Shown: in pieces, positions 48,246 through 61,700 of the stretch
Position numbering within the stretch: the first letter of the stretch is position 1
How the letters are laid out: every line of letters starts with the position of its first letter
Assembly: GCA_000729835.1 (NCBI GenBank)
Contig: JFHB01000162.1
Span: forward strand, 1-64,000
Direction of reading: 5' to 3'
Length of the DNA: 64,000 nucleotides
DNA from: Atkinsonella hypoxylon
Taxonomy: Eukaryota; Ascomycota; Sordariomycetes; Hypocreales; Clavicipitaceae
Program-made: the position numbers and the translations under genes
The notes under the pieces: model-generated
Database searches by the model: none
What the model was told of the DNA's origin: nothing
Seen by the model: the letters and a program-made list of their open reading frames with translations, nothing else

Positions 48246-48938
48246 TGTTGAAAATAATAGGGATTACAGGACTAGATAGAAGAGGGTAGTGGTCTCTTAT
48301 ATTTAGCACCTGTAATTGCTCCTAGCAATTATCACGTAGTAGAAGCAGCAGCGGCCTAAATCAAGCTGTAGTGTATAGTATAGATCACGTAGAGGCAGTA
48401 GATAACTATAATAATAGTGGTATCTTATATTGAGAGCGCTGTAACGAATAAGTGAGGGTAGGATCTTAAATCTTTCTAGTCCCTTATAGACCCTCTAACT
48501 ATATTAGCAGGCCGTAGTCGCTAGAAGGGGCTTATAGGCTACTTTATAATTTCTGTAAAAAGATTTACTATATAAAAACAAAAAAATCAACTTACAGCTA
48601 TATAAACGAGACGCCTACGTGCACAATTTAACAAATTCCACTAATAATAAGCAACCCTTATAAGCAACTCTATCTAACAATTATACTATTAAATAGCCCT
48701 AATTCTTAGCTTTTAAATAGTATACTTCTTGAATTTCTACTATTGCTAGTTATAGAGAAAATCGCAGTTAAAGTTAACTATAGGTTAGGCAACTTTGCCT
48801 TAGTTAAATCTAGATGTTTACATCTAGTAACAACAATATCTCTACTAAAAATCAACGTAACAAGACCTAATAAGGGTTACGTAATAGAGCAACTAGTAGG
48901 CATAAAAATAGGCTATACAGGGTAGCTTATTTTTAACA
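48246..48938 (-). repeat. Copia-A LTR (outer 3' LTR)
   Basis: 693 bp, termini TGTTGAAAATAATAGGG and its partner TTTTTAACA, both with intact TGTT/AACA. A polypurine tract (ctccctctaga on the plus strand) follows at 48939-48949. Confidence 0.88.
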
Positions 48939-49772
48939 CTCCCTCTAGAAATATAAGAAGTAACTAGTTCTACAGGCAACTTAGCTCCTTTAAAGGATAT
49001 CTAAGTTAGAATTAATTAACAAAATACAGTACTAATAACAGAACTAAAATAACATAACTAATTCCAGCAATTCTAGAGTAGTTATAGTTGAATATAACTA
49101 GTTGTTGTTAATTGTTTTTGTTGTTTTCGATTTTTAACTGTTTTTCGTTGCTTTTCGATTTTTTGAGTGTTTTTGTTGCTTTTATAAGCTAGCTAGAAAG
49201 CTCTAGTAACTTAATAAATTGTTAATGCTTTTAAATATTAAGAGGCTTAGTTAGGCTATCTGCTGGCATCTAATTTGTATTAATATAACTAACCTTAGCT
49301 ATACCTTTACAAATCTTTTCCCTAATGTAGTTAAACTTTAAAAGGGTGTGCTTAGTCCTACTATACAATGTTAGGTTGTAAGCAGTAACTATAGCGCCTT
49401 AATTATTACACCTAATAGGAATAGAAGGGGTTAAAGGCAGCTTTATCTCCTTAAAAAGGCCGTAGAGCTACTCTAATTCCCTAATAGCTTTAGATAATGC
49501 ATTAGATTCTGCTTCTAAAGTGGAAAGAGCAATAGTACTAGCTTTCTTCGATTTCCAGCTAATAGGTCCACCAGCTAGCTTATATAGATAGGCATAGGTT
49601 GATTTAGAAGAGACTTTGTCACCGGCAAAATCGCTATCGCAATAACCAAGGAGGGTCTTAAGTACTTCTTTAGAGCTAGAAGCTTTAGAAGAAGACCCTA
49701 GTGGTATAGAACGCTTATAAATAATGGCAAAGCTTCTAGTACCACTTAAGTACCTTAGGAGGTGCTTAGAGG
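48939..49772 (-). pseudogene. Copia-A pol 3' fragment (RNase H and 3' UTR)
   Basis: Minus-strand remnant of the resident Copia-A copy. It retains the RNase H domain from about 49772 to 49240 (YLSGTRSFAIIYKR-type start, SDFAGDKVSSK, TLEAESNAL, NNQGAI, LADSLTKPL), followed by about 250 bp of 3' UTR and the polypurine tract. Many codons are undamaged. It is cut at the LTR 49773 in the segment that in other copies reads HLNASKHLL. Confidence 0.82.
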
Positions 49773-50466
49773 TATTGAAAATAATAGGGATTACAGGACT
49801 AGATATCTAAGAGGGTAGTGGTCTCTTAGATTTAGCACCTGTAATTGCTCCTAGCAATTATCACGTAGTGGAAGCAGCAGCGGCCTAAATCAAGCTGTAG
49901 TGTATAGTACTAGATCACGTAGAGGCAATAGATAACTGTAATAGTGGTATCTTTATATTAAGAGCGCTGTAACGAACAGTAAGGGTAGGATCTTGAATCT
50001 TTCCAGTCCCTTATAGACTCTCTAACTATATTAGCAGGCTGTAGTTGCTAGAAGGGGCTTGTAGGCTACTTTATAATTTCCGCAAAAAGATTTACTATAT
50101 AAAAATAAAAAAATCGACTTATAGCTATACAAATAAGACGCCTACGTGCACAATTTAATAAATTCTACTAATAATAAGCAACCCTTATAAGCAACTCTAT
50201 CTAACAATTATACCATTAAATAGCCCTAATTCTTAGCTTTTAAATAGTATACTTCTTGAATTTCTACTATTGCTAGTTGTAGAGAAAATCGCAGTTAAAG
50301 TTAACTATAGGTTAGGCAACTTTGCCTTAGTCGATTCTAGATGTTTTGCATCTAGTAACAGCGATATCTCTACTAAAAATTAACGTAACAAGACCTAATA
50401 AGGGTTACGTAATAGAGCAACTAGTAGGCATAAAAATAGGCTATATAGGGTAGCTTATTTTTAACA
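49773..50466 (-). repeat. Copia-A LTR (internal, 3' LTR of copy C)
   Basis: 694 bp, plus-strand start TATTGAAAATAATAGGG (one TG-to-TA change), end TTAACA, followed by ctccctct at 50467. Confidence 0.87.
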
Positions 50467-50689
50467 CTCCCTCTAGAAATGTAAGAAGTAACTAGTTCTA
50501 TAAGCAACTTAGCTCCTTTAAAGGATATCTAAGTTAGAATTAACTAACAAAATATAGTACTAATAATAGAACTAAATAACATAACTAATTCTAGCAATTC
50601 CAGGGTAGTTATAGTTGAATATAACTAGTTATTGTTAATTGTTTTTGTTGTTTTCGATTTTTAACTGTTTTTCGTTGCTTTTCGATTTT

Positions 50690-53600
50690 TTAAGTGTTTT
50701 TATTGCTTTTATAAGCTAACTAGAAAGCTCTAGTAACTTAATAAATTATTAATGCTTTTAAATAGCAAGAGGCTTAGTTAGGCTATCTGCTAGCATCTAA
50801 TTTATATTAATATAACTAACCTTAGCTATACCTTTATAAATCTTTTCCCTAATGTAGTTAAACTTTAAAAGGGTGTACTTAGTCCTACTATACAACGTTA
50901 GGTTGTAAGCAGTAACTATAGCGCCTTAATTATTACACCTAATAGGAATAGGAGGGGTTAAAGGCAGCTTTATCTCCTTAAAAAGGCTGTAGAGCCACTC
51001 TAATTCCCTAATAGCTTTTAATAATGCATTAGATTCTGCTTCTAAGGTAGAAAGGGCAATAGTACTAGCTTTTTTCGATTTCTAGCTAATAGGTCCACTA
51101 GCTAGCTTATATAGATAAGCATAGGTTGATTTAGAAGAGGTTTTATCACTAGCAAAATCGCTATCGCAATAACTAAGGAGGGTCTTAAGTACTTCTTTAG
51201 AGCTAGAAGCTTTAGAAGAGGACCCTAGTGGTATAGAATACTTATAAATAATAGCAAAGCTTCTAGTACCACTTAAGTACCTTAGGAGGTACTTAAAGGC
51301 GTTTAGGTGCTCTATATAGGGCTTAGCTAGGAAGGTTAATAGCCACTAAACAGAAAAAGCAATATTAGCCCTAGTTAGCAACATAAGGTACATTATAGTG
51401 CCTATTATGCTCTAATAAAGCTTATAATTAGATTTTAAGAGAGGTTTTATAACTAGTTGCTTTAAGATTCCTGGCTGTATAGGGATAGAAGCTGGCTTAG
51501 CATCTAGTATTTTAAATCTTTCTAGGGCTTCAAGGATGTATTAAGATTAGTGGATTTTAATAGACCTTTTAGACCTATTACAGGTAATTTACACACCTAG
51601 AAAGAACTCTACTAGTCCCCTATCTTCTATTAGATAGGCTTAATTTAGTAGCTTTTTAAGCTTATTAATATATCGTAAATTAGGCCTAATTAGAAAACAG
51701 TTATCTACATAAGTAGCAATATATGTAGATGTAGCTAGGTTATAAAAGACTGCTGGGTCTAATATAAGAGGTTTAAATCTATGCTTTTAAAGTAATTCTG
51801 TTAGAATTTGCTGCTATTCTCTAGGACTTTACTTTAGACTATAGAGGGATTTTTCTAGCTTAATTACTTGCTCTTTAGAGGGCTTGTAATTACAGCTTTC
51901 TAGTAGCTTAGCTACTAATAGCGTTACTTCTGCAAATTTAACGAATCTATCTAGGATTTCTATATAAATAGCTTCCTTTAGCTTGCTATTTAAAAACGCT
52001 CCTATAAAGTTGATTTACTTAACTTCCTAGTTATTAAAAGCTGCAAGAGCTAATAATATACGCCAGCTAGGAGGAATACTAGTTGCAGCAAAGGTCTCTA
52101 GATAGTCTTAACCTTCTATTTGCATAAATCCCTTAGCAACAAGGCAGGCCTTATATTTAATAGAATTATTTTCTTTATCCTTTTTAAGCCTATAAACAAG
52201 CCTATTCTTTAGAACTCTTCAGCCCTTAGGTACTTAGTCTTTCCCTATAAATTTAAAGGTTCTAGCAGCTAATAGCTGCTTAAATTCGCTATAGGTAGCT
52301 TCTATCTAATGCTGCTTAGCAGAGCTTTTTAGGGCTTGCTTCTATATATTAGGAAGTTTATCCTTATTACTATTAGAAGTAATAGCTGCTTTAGTCCTTG
52401 CCTTAAAGCATAGATCCTTGATTAAGGAAAATATATCTCTATCTAAATCTATAGCATCAGCATCAATAGATTCAGCTTCAGCTTCTATAGGTTCTATATT
52501 AGCCTAAGGGGCTTCTATAGATATAGGGGCTTTAGGGGCCTCTACAGCTTCTATAGAGTTGCTTAGTAGAAGAGCTTGATCTACAGGTTCTAGTGGATGA
52601 TTTAGCACATCTAGATAACTAGGATAAGGATACTTAGGAGTATAATTATCCACTAATTGCTGGTTATCGATTTCTCCCTCTAAAGGATTATCCACTATAG
52701 AACTAATAGGAACCTTAGGGATGCCCTGTGAAATAGGACCTATTCCTTCTATAATTTTAACGAAGCTAGTCTTTATAACAGCTCGTTTAGAGGGGATATA
52801 TATTAGATATACATTAGAACCTAGCGTAGCTAAAAGTCTACTAGGAATAGTTCTTTTAGCTAGCTTCTGCAACCTAGATTGTTGTTCTAAAGGAATTAGA
52901 ACTTCGCAATAGGAGCCTATAGCCCTTATTTTAGTAAAATTAGGCTTATAGGTCTTAGAAGGCTCTAAATCAGCTAGATATAGCTGTTTAGGACTTAGTA
53001 GTTTAGTACTATTTGCAGTAGTATTAACTAAATCTACTATAGCAGGAAGGATGTAAGACTATAGATACAGAGGTAATTGTAACCACTGTAGAGTAGCACG
53101 CAAACAGTCTAGAAGTACCCTTATAGCTCTCTCTATTAGCCTATTCTGTTTATAAATATAGGGGCAAGAGGTGCTAAAGCAAATACCCTTTAAAGATAGC
53201 TAAGCTTACAACCTAGTATTAATTTCTATACCACTATTAAAATAAAGGTGTTTAGAGTAGCAGTTATACTAGTTCTTTAATTCTTTAAAGAAGCCTTTAA
53301 TACAGCTATAGAGAGTAGAACCCTCTTTATTAGCTAGATTAAAAGACTACTTATACCGTGATTTTCTATTAATTAGAAAAAGAACTAGAGGCCTCTTATT
53401 GTGCAGTATAGGCTCTATTTTAACGGTATCTCCCTCTATAATATCTAAACATCTAGGGGGGTTAGGAATAGCATACTTGCTAGGTCTTCTAACAGCTTTA
53501 GCTTAGTTGCAAGCTAGGCAGTTAAAATCCTTTTCCTTGATTTTTATAAAATTAGGAATACCTTTAGTAATAGAAGCAGTCTTCTTTAGTAAAAGGAGTC

Positions 53601-55944
53601 CTATATGCCCTAATCTAACGTGCTAAGTAGCAGCTAATTCTAGGAGCTTCTTATAGGAAGAAGAAGCAGTAGGATTACTACTAGAATTATTATTAGAGCT
53701 AGCTTCCTGTTGCTCTCTATCTTGCTAGATCTCTTAAGAACTACAGGCCTCGTTTAAGGGATCTAGACGGCCACTTCCTCTAATATCTAGCAACTTAGGA
53801 TTTAGACCTTCTAAATCCCCGTTATTAGAAGGAATCTAACTAGGAGCCTGTTTAGGAACTAGGGCTAATAGCTCTATAGCATCGTTATTAGTATTATCTT
53901 CTTTAAAATTAGATAATTCCTTAATTTAGCTATATTCCTCTAGATTAAAACTAGGCTGTTAAGGGATTTAAACCTCTATAGGATAACTAGTATTATAATT
54001 GCTATTATAACTACTAAATCCTATATAAGAGAGATTAGTGTAGTTTTTACACACTTTAGGGGTCTCTTGCCCCTTAAGCTGTAGAAAGAAACCATGCTTT
54101 TTGGGATTTAGAAGCCTACAGCAGCTTCTATTAGCTAGAAATAGTTGATTTCTAAGGAGAGTGCCCCCTGTTAAATAGTGCTTTAGACTACTAATTAGGT
54201 TGGTATCTAAACCTAGGCAATATAGAGCATCTTTTAGAGCTAAAGGCCTATATTTAGCTAGATTTATACTAACTAGTACCTAGAATACAGTAGTTCCCTG
54301 TCCTTTAGGATAAATAGAACCTCCTTTAGTAGCAATAGGTGCGGTTTTACCCTTTTTTATAGGCTTAAAAGTCCTAAAAAATGCTTTATTGTTAACTATA
54401 TAACAGGTAGAACCTGTATTATATAGTAAGGAGTTTTTAATTATTCTATTAGAATAGTTAAAAGAAGGGGTATTATTACTAGTAGTACTAGTATCACTAG
54501 TAGTGGATTCTGTATCTAAATCGTAAGAATTATTACTACTAGAACTGCTAGATTCACTATTGGAATCTATAGTATCCTAGTTGCTAGTAGATAGGTTATA
54601 GCAACCTATAGCAAAAGCAGCTTCTCTATCCTTATTCCTAGAGTTTTTGTTACTTCTTCTTCGGCCCTTCTACTTCTTCTTATTCTTAGAGGCTTTATCT
54701 GTATCTTTTTCTTTAGAGGCATTAGAATCGTTAGAATTAGAATCGGAATTCTTCTTCTAATTAGGAGGATTCTTTCCTTAGTTAGCTTTATTATTATTAG
54801 AACTATTAGAATTAGAAGCTTTATAACTAAGAGCCTTAGATATAGAGGAGCTTTTATCTCTTTATTCTTCTAATAAGTTAGCTATAAGGAACTGTAAATT
54901 TAGCATTTTTACAGATAGACCTTGTGCTCTAGCAGCTCTAATAGAATATTGCTGCCTTTTAGCCTAGCTAGGGAAGGTCTTCTTTAAAGCATTAATATAA
55001 TAATTTACCTAGTCAATAGGATTAATAGCTACACTATAGAGCTGTAATCTAGCTAGTAAATTATTAAATTTAGCATTAAAGGCCTCTAAAGATCCCTTAT
55101 AGTTCGAAAACGATAAGTTGTAATAACTAGCATACAGCGTACTACGTTGTATTTTAGCACTCTGCGAATATTGCCTAACTAGAACGTTATAGGCATCTAC
55201 AGGGGACTTATGCCAGCATATAGCAGCTTAAGGTCTAGATTAGCAACTATCTCTTATAATTATAAGGATAATAGCTTATTCTAAATCTACTAAAGTACTA
55301 GCTATACTAGGATTATTAATAAATTAAGGGAATTCTAGTGCCTTAAATTAAATAGTTAAAGCTTGCTTCTACTGTTTAAAATTTTTAGGGCCTTTTAGCT
55401 TAGCAGCCTCTAGAATAGAGTGGACCTTCTTATTTAACTCTTTTATAGTGCCTTCATTAAAAGCAGGCAGAAAAGTAGCACTATTAGAGGAACTAGAAGG
55501 TTTAGGGACTTTAAAAGAGACTTTAGAAGTCTTAGAAGTAATAGGATCTACTACCTTAGAGGGAGATCCTATAGAGAGATTACCTATAGATGTAATTATA
55601 GTATCTAATTTACTTAGTAAATCAGCTATATTACCTTTATTTTGGCTTTATTTTGCTTCACTATACCTAATAAATCTATTTAGGGTCTCTTGTTGCTTAT
55701 CCATTTAAGCTTTTAGATTAGCTTACACATTATAGACTTGCACTACTCTTTTAGAAGCTAATCTAGCTTCTTTTAGAGCCTTCTCAGCTATATAATCTTC
55801 TTTATTAGAAGAGGAATCTACTGGCTAAGGGGGGGACCTTACTGGACTAGGAAAGCTAGTAGTAGCAGCTGTAGCTAGTGTACTAGAACCACTACCCCGT
55901 TCAGGGCTTGTGCTCTTTCCCTTACCTGTTCCTTTTAGTGCCAT
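50690..55944 (-). pseudogene. Copia-A copy C Gag-Pol polyprotein (RIP-inactivated)
   Basis: The ATG is intact at 55944 (MALKGTGKGKSTSP). The frame stays in register to the RNase H end; codons at 54420 (protease), 53238 (integrase) and 51705 (RT) are all multiples of three from the ATG. Domains: Gag to about 54650; protease site read N-T-G-S-T at 54420-54406; GAG-pre-integrase; integrase with FNSG (Asn at 53238); an open stretch 52872-52504 covering the integrase C-terminal and acidic linker; RT with YVDN (Asp 51705, Asn 51702); RNase H about 51250-50800. Less stop-dense than A2 in the 3' half. An apparent plus-strand frame at 52721-52912 is a shadow. Confidence 0.88.
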
Positions 55945-56869
55945 TTTAAGGGTTTTAATAGCTAATTTAACGCTCTTTATAGCTAATTATAGCCTAAATT
56001 ACAGTGGAAATAGTAGTAAATAACAGTAATAATTCTTATTAAATATAGGCTAGAAGTGCCCTATATTTTCAGAAATTATACTAAGATTTTTCTCTAATTT
56101 CTTTTGTAACAGGTATAACGGGCTCTAAGGCTGCGTTGTATTGCGATCTATATGCACATACAATTTATATAGCAGACTAGATTAACAAGCCGTCGCGAGG
56201 GGCATAAAACACAGTCCTAGCTATTTTTAGCTAAAAAAATTTAGGAGATTCTTCTCTAATTAGGTTCTAATAAATTAGTGGAGACCTAGGCACAGCTAAT
56301 TTAGGGATATCTAGCTAATTCCTACTTCAAAATCCTAACCAGTAGGATTACTATATAAATTGATTCTGCGACCGAAAACACAGGAATATCTAACAGCAAC
56401 AAGAGCTGTTAGGCGTGCACTACAAATTGTAGTATAGCCACTAATAGAGGTGCATAGGGTGTACGATATACAAGATAACAGCACAACAACGAGCGATGCA
56501 GTACAGCGCTAAGCTTATTTCTTAATAGAAATAATTGATTAGGCAGTGCCTAATAAAACGATTCGCAGTGCGAATATAATGTATGCAGATGTGTATATTT
56601 TGATGTTGCACAACAATAGAACCTAGCTATTAAGAATAGCTTTAAAAGTGTGTATACATAGGGTGCATAGAACTAGTGCAGGAGGCACAGGGTGGGCAGA
56701 ATGAAAACACTAGTATAGTGGCTGGCGATGTGTGTGCGGCAGGTATTAATAGCTTCCAGCAAGCTACTAATAGCAGCAATAGCTGCTAGCGCAGGTCTTA
56801 ATATAGCTTCTAGTGGGTAATACAGTACACAATAGTAGATTTTAGCGGGCTAACAGCTTGCAGATAGGT
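55945..56869 (-). other. Copia-A copy C leader
   Basis: Leader collinear with 5867-6803 in inverted orientation, with higher GC than the coding part and many CG dinucleotides (for example near 56185-56200, gccgtcgcgagg). No stable open frame is shared with the plus-strand copy. Confidence 0.72.
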
Positions 56870-56886
56870 CTTCCGGGCTTATAACC
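56870..56886 (-). promoter_or_regulatory. Primer-binding site, Copia-A copy C
   Basis: Minus strand reads GGTTATAAGCCCGGAAG directly after the LTR, the best preserved Copia-A version of the initiator tRNA-Met anticodon-arm complement. Confidence 0.57.
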
Positions 56887-57579
56887 TGTTGAAAATAATA
56901 GGGATTATAGGACTAGATAGAAGAGGGTAGTAGTCTCTTATATTTAGCACCTATAATTGCTCCTAGCAATTATTACATAGTGGAAGCAGCAGCGGCCTAA
57001 ATTAAGCTGTAGTGTATAGTATAGATTACGTAGAGGCAGTAGATAACTATAATAATAGTGGTATCTTATATTAAGAGCGCTATAACAAACAAGTGAGGGT
57101 AGAATCTTAAATCTTTCTAGTCCCTTCTAGACCCTCTAACTATATCGGCAGGCTATAGTCGCTAGAAGGGGCTTATAGGCTACTTTATAATTTCTGCAAA
57201 AAGATTTACTATATAAAAACAAAAAAATCGACTTACAGCTATACAAACGAGACGCCTATATACACAATTTAATAAATTCTACTAATAATAAGTAACCCTT
57301 ATAAGCAACTCTATCCAACAATTATACTATTAGATAGCCCTAATTCTTAGCTTTTAAATAGTATACTTCTTGAATTTCTACTATTGCTAGTTGTAGAGAA
57401 AATCGCAGTTAAAGTTAACTATAGGTTAGGCAACTTTGCCTTAGTTAAATCTAGATGTTTACATCTAGTAACAACGATATCTCTACCAAAAATCAACGTA
57501 ACAAGACCTAATGAGGGTCACGTGATAGAGCAACTAGTAGGCATAAAAATAGGCTATACAGGGTAGCTTATTTTTAACA
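56887..57579 (-). repeat. Copia-A 5' LTR of composite
   Basis: 693 bp, plus-strand start TGTTGAAAATAATAGGG, end TTTTTAACA, then the duplicated CTATA. It is probably a recombinant of two 5' LTRs. Confidence 0.87.
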
Positions 57580-57821
57580 CTATAAAAGATCTTTAAGCGT
57601 TAGGCTAGGTAGGTAGAGCTTCTCTCTCTCTTTAACTACTACTTATAATACTGCTTAGGGCTATAAGTAGAGCAACTAAACGTATTATTACAATAAGAGC
57701 AGGATTAAGATAGAGTAACGCTGTAAATAGGCTAAGTCTTCTAGCCTCTCTCTATTAGCTGCCTTAGCACTTTCTATAGAGATAAAAAGAAGAAGGAAGT
57801 TATAGAGAATATTAGAGTAGA
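57580..57821 (+). pseudogene. Gypsy-2 RNase H C-terminal continuation
   Basis: Resumes the Gypsy-2 frame from 48245. Read with stops as Gln/Trp it gives K-I-F-K-R-x-A-R-x-V-E-L-L, then NYYLxYCLG and NVLLxxEQDxDRV. This matches the end of Gypsy RNase H (RQARWAEFL, FxLxYRPG, DALSRR). After it comes the linker to integrase, which is cut by the next Copia-A LTR. The minus-strand open frame 57885-57688 spanning this junction is not a gene. Confidence 0.82.
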
Positions 57822-58515
57822 TATTGAAAATAATAGGGATTACAGGACTAGATAGAAGAGGGTAGTGGTCTCTTATATTTAGCACCTGTAATTGCTCCTA
57901 GCAATTATCACGTAGTAGAAGCAGCAGCGGCCTAAATCAAGCTGTAGTGTATAGTATAGATCACGTAGAGGCAGTAGATAACTATAATAATAGTGGTATC
58001 TTATATTGAGAGCGCTGTAACAAACAAGTGAGGGTAGGATCTTGAATCTTTCTAGTCCCTTATAGACCCTCCAACTATATTAGCAGGCTGTAGTCGCTAG
58101 AAGGGGCTTATAGGCTACTTTATAATTTCCGCAAAAAGATTTACTATATAAAAACAAAAAAATCGACTTACGGCTATACAAACGAGACGCCTATATACAC
58201 AATTTAATAAATTCCACTAATAATAAGCAACTCTTATAAGCAACTCTATCTAACAATTATACTATTAGATAGCCCTAATTCTTAGCTTTTAAATAGTATA
58301 CTTCTTAAATTTCTACTATTGCTAGTTGTAGAGAAAATCGCAGTTAAAGTTAACTATAGGTTAGGCAACTTTGCCTTAGTTAATTCTAGATGTTTTGCAT
58401 CTAGTAATAGCGATATCTCTACTAAAAATCAACGTAACAAGACCTAATAAGGGTTACGTAATAGAGCAACTAGTAGGCATAAAAATAGGCTATATAGGGT
58501 AGCTTATTTTTAACA
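57822..58515 (-). repeat. Copia-A copy F 3' LTR
   Basis: 694 bp, plus-strand start TATTGAAAATAATAGGG, end TTAACA, followed by ctccctctaga (polypurine tract, 58516-58526). Confidence 0.87.
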
Positions 58516-58739
58516 CTCCCTCTAGAAATGTAAGAAGTAACTAGTTCTATAAGCAACTTAGCTCCTTTAAAGGATATCTAAGTTAGAATTAACTAACGAA
58601 ATACAGTACTAATAATAGAACTAAATAATATAACTAATTCCAGCAATTCTAGAGTAGTTATAGTTAAATATAACTAGTTGTTGTTAATTGTTTTTGTTGT
58701 TTTCGATTTTTAACTGTTTTTTTGTTGCTTTTCGATTTT

Positions 58740-61700
58740 TCAAGTGTTTTATTGCTTTTATAAGCTAGCTAGAAAGCTCTAGTAACTTAATAAATTGTTG
58801 ATGCTTTTAAATAGCAAAAGGCTTAGTTAGGCTATCTGCTAGCATCTAATTTGTATTAATATAACTAACCTTAGCTATACCTTTATGAATTTTTTCCCTA
58901 ATGTAGTTAAACTTCAAAAGGGTGTGCTTAGTCCTACTATATAACGTTAGGTTGTAAGCAGTAACTATAGCGCCTTAATTATTACACCTAATAGGAATAG
59001 AAGGGGTTAAAGGTAGCTTTATCTCCTTAAAAAGGCTGTAGAGCCACTCTAATTCCCTTATAGCTTTAGATAATGCATTGGATTCTGCTTCTAATGTAGA
59101 AAGAGCAATAGTACTAGCTTTCTTTGATTTCTAGCTAATAGGTCCACTAGCTAGCTTATATAGATAAGCATAGGTTAATTTAGAAGAGGTTTTATCACCA
59201 GCAAAATCGCTATTGCAATAACTAAGGAGGGTCTTTAAGACTTCTTTACAACTAATAGTAGTATTAGAAGACTTTTTAGAGGAAGACCCTGCTAAAGAGT
59301 GTAGGCTAGAACGCTTATAAACAATAGCAAAGCTTCTAGTACCACTTAAGTACTAAAGGAGGTGCTTAGAGGCGTTTAGATGCTCTATATAGAGCTTAGC
59401 TAGGAATGTTGATAGCTACTGAACGGAAAAAGCAATATCAGCCCTAGTTAGCAACATAAGGTACATTATAGTGCCTATTATGCTCTAATTAAGCTTATAA
59501 TCGGATTTTAAGAGAGGTTTTATAACTAGTTACTTTAGGATTCCCGGCTGTATAGGGATAGAAGCCAGCTTAGCATCTAGCATATTGAATCTTTCTAGGG
59601 CTTCGAGGATGTATTAAGATTGATGGATTTTAATAGACCTTTTAGACCTATTACGGGTGATTTAAACGCCTAGGAAGAATTCTACTAGTCCTCTATCTTC
59701 TATTAGATAAGCTTAATTTAGTAGCTTTTTAAGCTTATTGATATATTGTAAATCAGGCCTAATTAGAAGACAGTTATCTACATAAGTAGCAATATATATA
59801 GATGTAGCTAGGTTATAAAAGACTGCTGGGTCTGATATAAGAGGTTTAAATCTATGCTTTTAAAGTAATTCCGTTAGAATTTGCTGCTATTCTCTAGGAC
59901 TTTGCTTTAAACTATAGAGGGATTTTTCTAGCTTAATTACTTGCTCTTTAAAGGGCTTGTAATTACAGCTTTTTAGTAGCTTAGCTACTAATAGCGATGC
60001 TTGCTCTGCAAATTCAACGAATCTATCTGGGATTTCTATATAAATAGCTTCTTTTAGCTTGCTATTTAAAAACGCTCCTATAAAATCGATTTACTTAACT
60101 TCCTAGTTATTAAAAGCTGCAAGAGCTAATAATATACGCCAGCTAGGAGGAATACTAGTTGCAGTAAAGGTCTCTAGATAGTCTTAACCTTCTATTTGCA
60201 TAAATCCCTTAGCAATAAGGCAGGCCTTATATTTAATAGGATTATTTTCTTTATCCTTTTTAAGCCTATAAATAAGCCTATTCTTTAGAACTCTTTAGCC
60301 CTTAGGTACTTAGTCTTTCCCTATAAATTTAAAGGTTCCAGCAGCTAATAGCTGCTTAAATTCGCTATAGGTAGCTTCTATCTAATGCTGCTTAGCAGAG
60401 CTTTTTAGGGCTTGCTTCTATGTATTAGGAAGTTCATCCTTATTACTATTAGAAGTAATAGCTGCTTTAGTCCTTGCCTTAAAGCATAGATCCTTAATTA
60501 AGGAAAATATATCTCTATCTAAATCTATAGCATTAGCATCAGCTTTAGCTTCTATAGGTTCTATATTAGCCTAAGGGGCTTCTATAGATATAGGGGCTTT
60601 AGGGGCCTCTATAGCTTCTATAGGGTTGCTTAGTAGAAGAGCTTAATTTTCTATAGGTTCTAGTGGATAATTCAGCACATCTAGATAACTAGGATAAGGA
60701 TACTTAGGAGTATAATTATCTTCTAATTGCTGCTAGTTATTGATTTCTCCCTCTAAAGGATTATCCACTATAGAACTAATAGGAACCTTAGGGATGCCCT
60801 GTGAAATAGAACCTATTCCTTCTATAATTTTAACGAAGCTAGTCTTTATAACAGCTCGTTTAGAGGGGATGTATATTAGATATACATTAGAACCTAGCGT
60901 AGCTAAAAGTCTACTAGGAATAGTTCTTTTAGCTAGCTTCTGCAACCTAGATCTCTGTTCTAATAGGATTAAAACTTCGCAATAGGAGCCTATAGCCCTT
61001 ATTTTAGTAAAATCAGGCTTATAGGTCTTAGAAGTCTCTAAATTAGCTAGATATAGCTGTTTAGGACTTAGTAGTTTAGTGCTATTTGCAGTAGTATTAA
61101 CTAAATCTACTATAGCAGGAAGGATGTAAGACTATAGATATAGAGGTAATTGTAACCACTGTAGGGTAGCACGCAAACGGTCTAGAAGTACCCTTATAGC
61201 TCTCTCTATTAGCCTATTCTGTTTGTAAATATAGGGGCAAGAGGTGCTAAAGCAAATACCCTTAGAAGATAGCTAAGCTTACAACCTAGTATTAATTTCT
61301 ATACTACTATTAAAATAAAGGTGTTTAGGGTAGCAGTTATACTGGTTTTTTAATTCCTTAAAGAAGCCTTTAATACAGCTATAGAGAGTAGAACCCTCTT
61401 TATTAGCTAGATTAAAAGACCACTTATACCGTAATTTTCTATCAATTAAAAAAAGAACTAAAGGCCTCTTATTGTGCAGTATAGGCTCTATTTTAACGGT
61501 ATCTCCCTCTATAATATCTAAACATCTAGGGGGATTAGGAATAGTATGCTTACTAGGTCTTCTAACAGCTTTAGCTTAGTTGCAAGCTAGGCAGTTAAAA
61601 TCCTTTTCCTTGATTTTTGTAAAATTAGGAATACCTTTAGTAATAGAAGCAGTCTTCTTTAGTAAAGGGAGTCCTATATGCCTTAATCTAATGTGCTAAG

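Larger units (their letters stand above)
48246..57579 (-). mobile_element. Copia-A composite insertion (three LTRs) in Gypsy-2
   Basis: On the minus strand the order is 5' LTR (57579-56887), primer site, leader, Gag-Pol, LTR (50466-49773), RNase H fragment, LTR (48938-48246). The whole 9,334-bp block is flanked by CTATA (48241-48245 and 57580-57584), and Gypsy-2 RNase H continues in frame across it. The pentamers beside the internal LTR do not match its partner. This fits a Copia-A copy inserted into a resident Copia-A copy, followed by recombination between the two 5' LTRs that removed the resident 5' part. An alternative is that the three-LTR unit integrated as such. Confidence 0.88.

Noticed and set aside
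57688..57885. 65-codon minus-strand frame
   Set aside because: It crosses the junction between Gypsy-2 RNase H and the copy F LTR, so it was created by the insertion.
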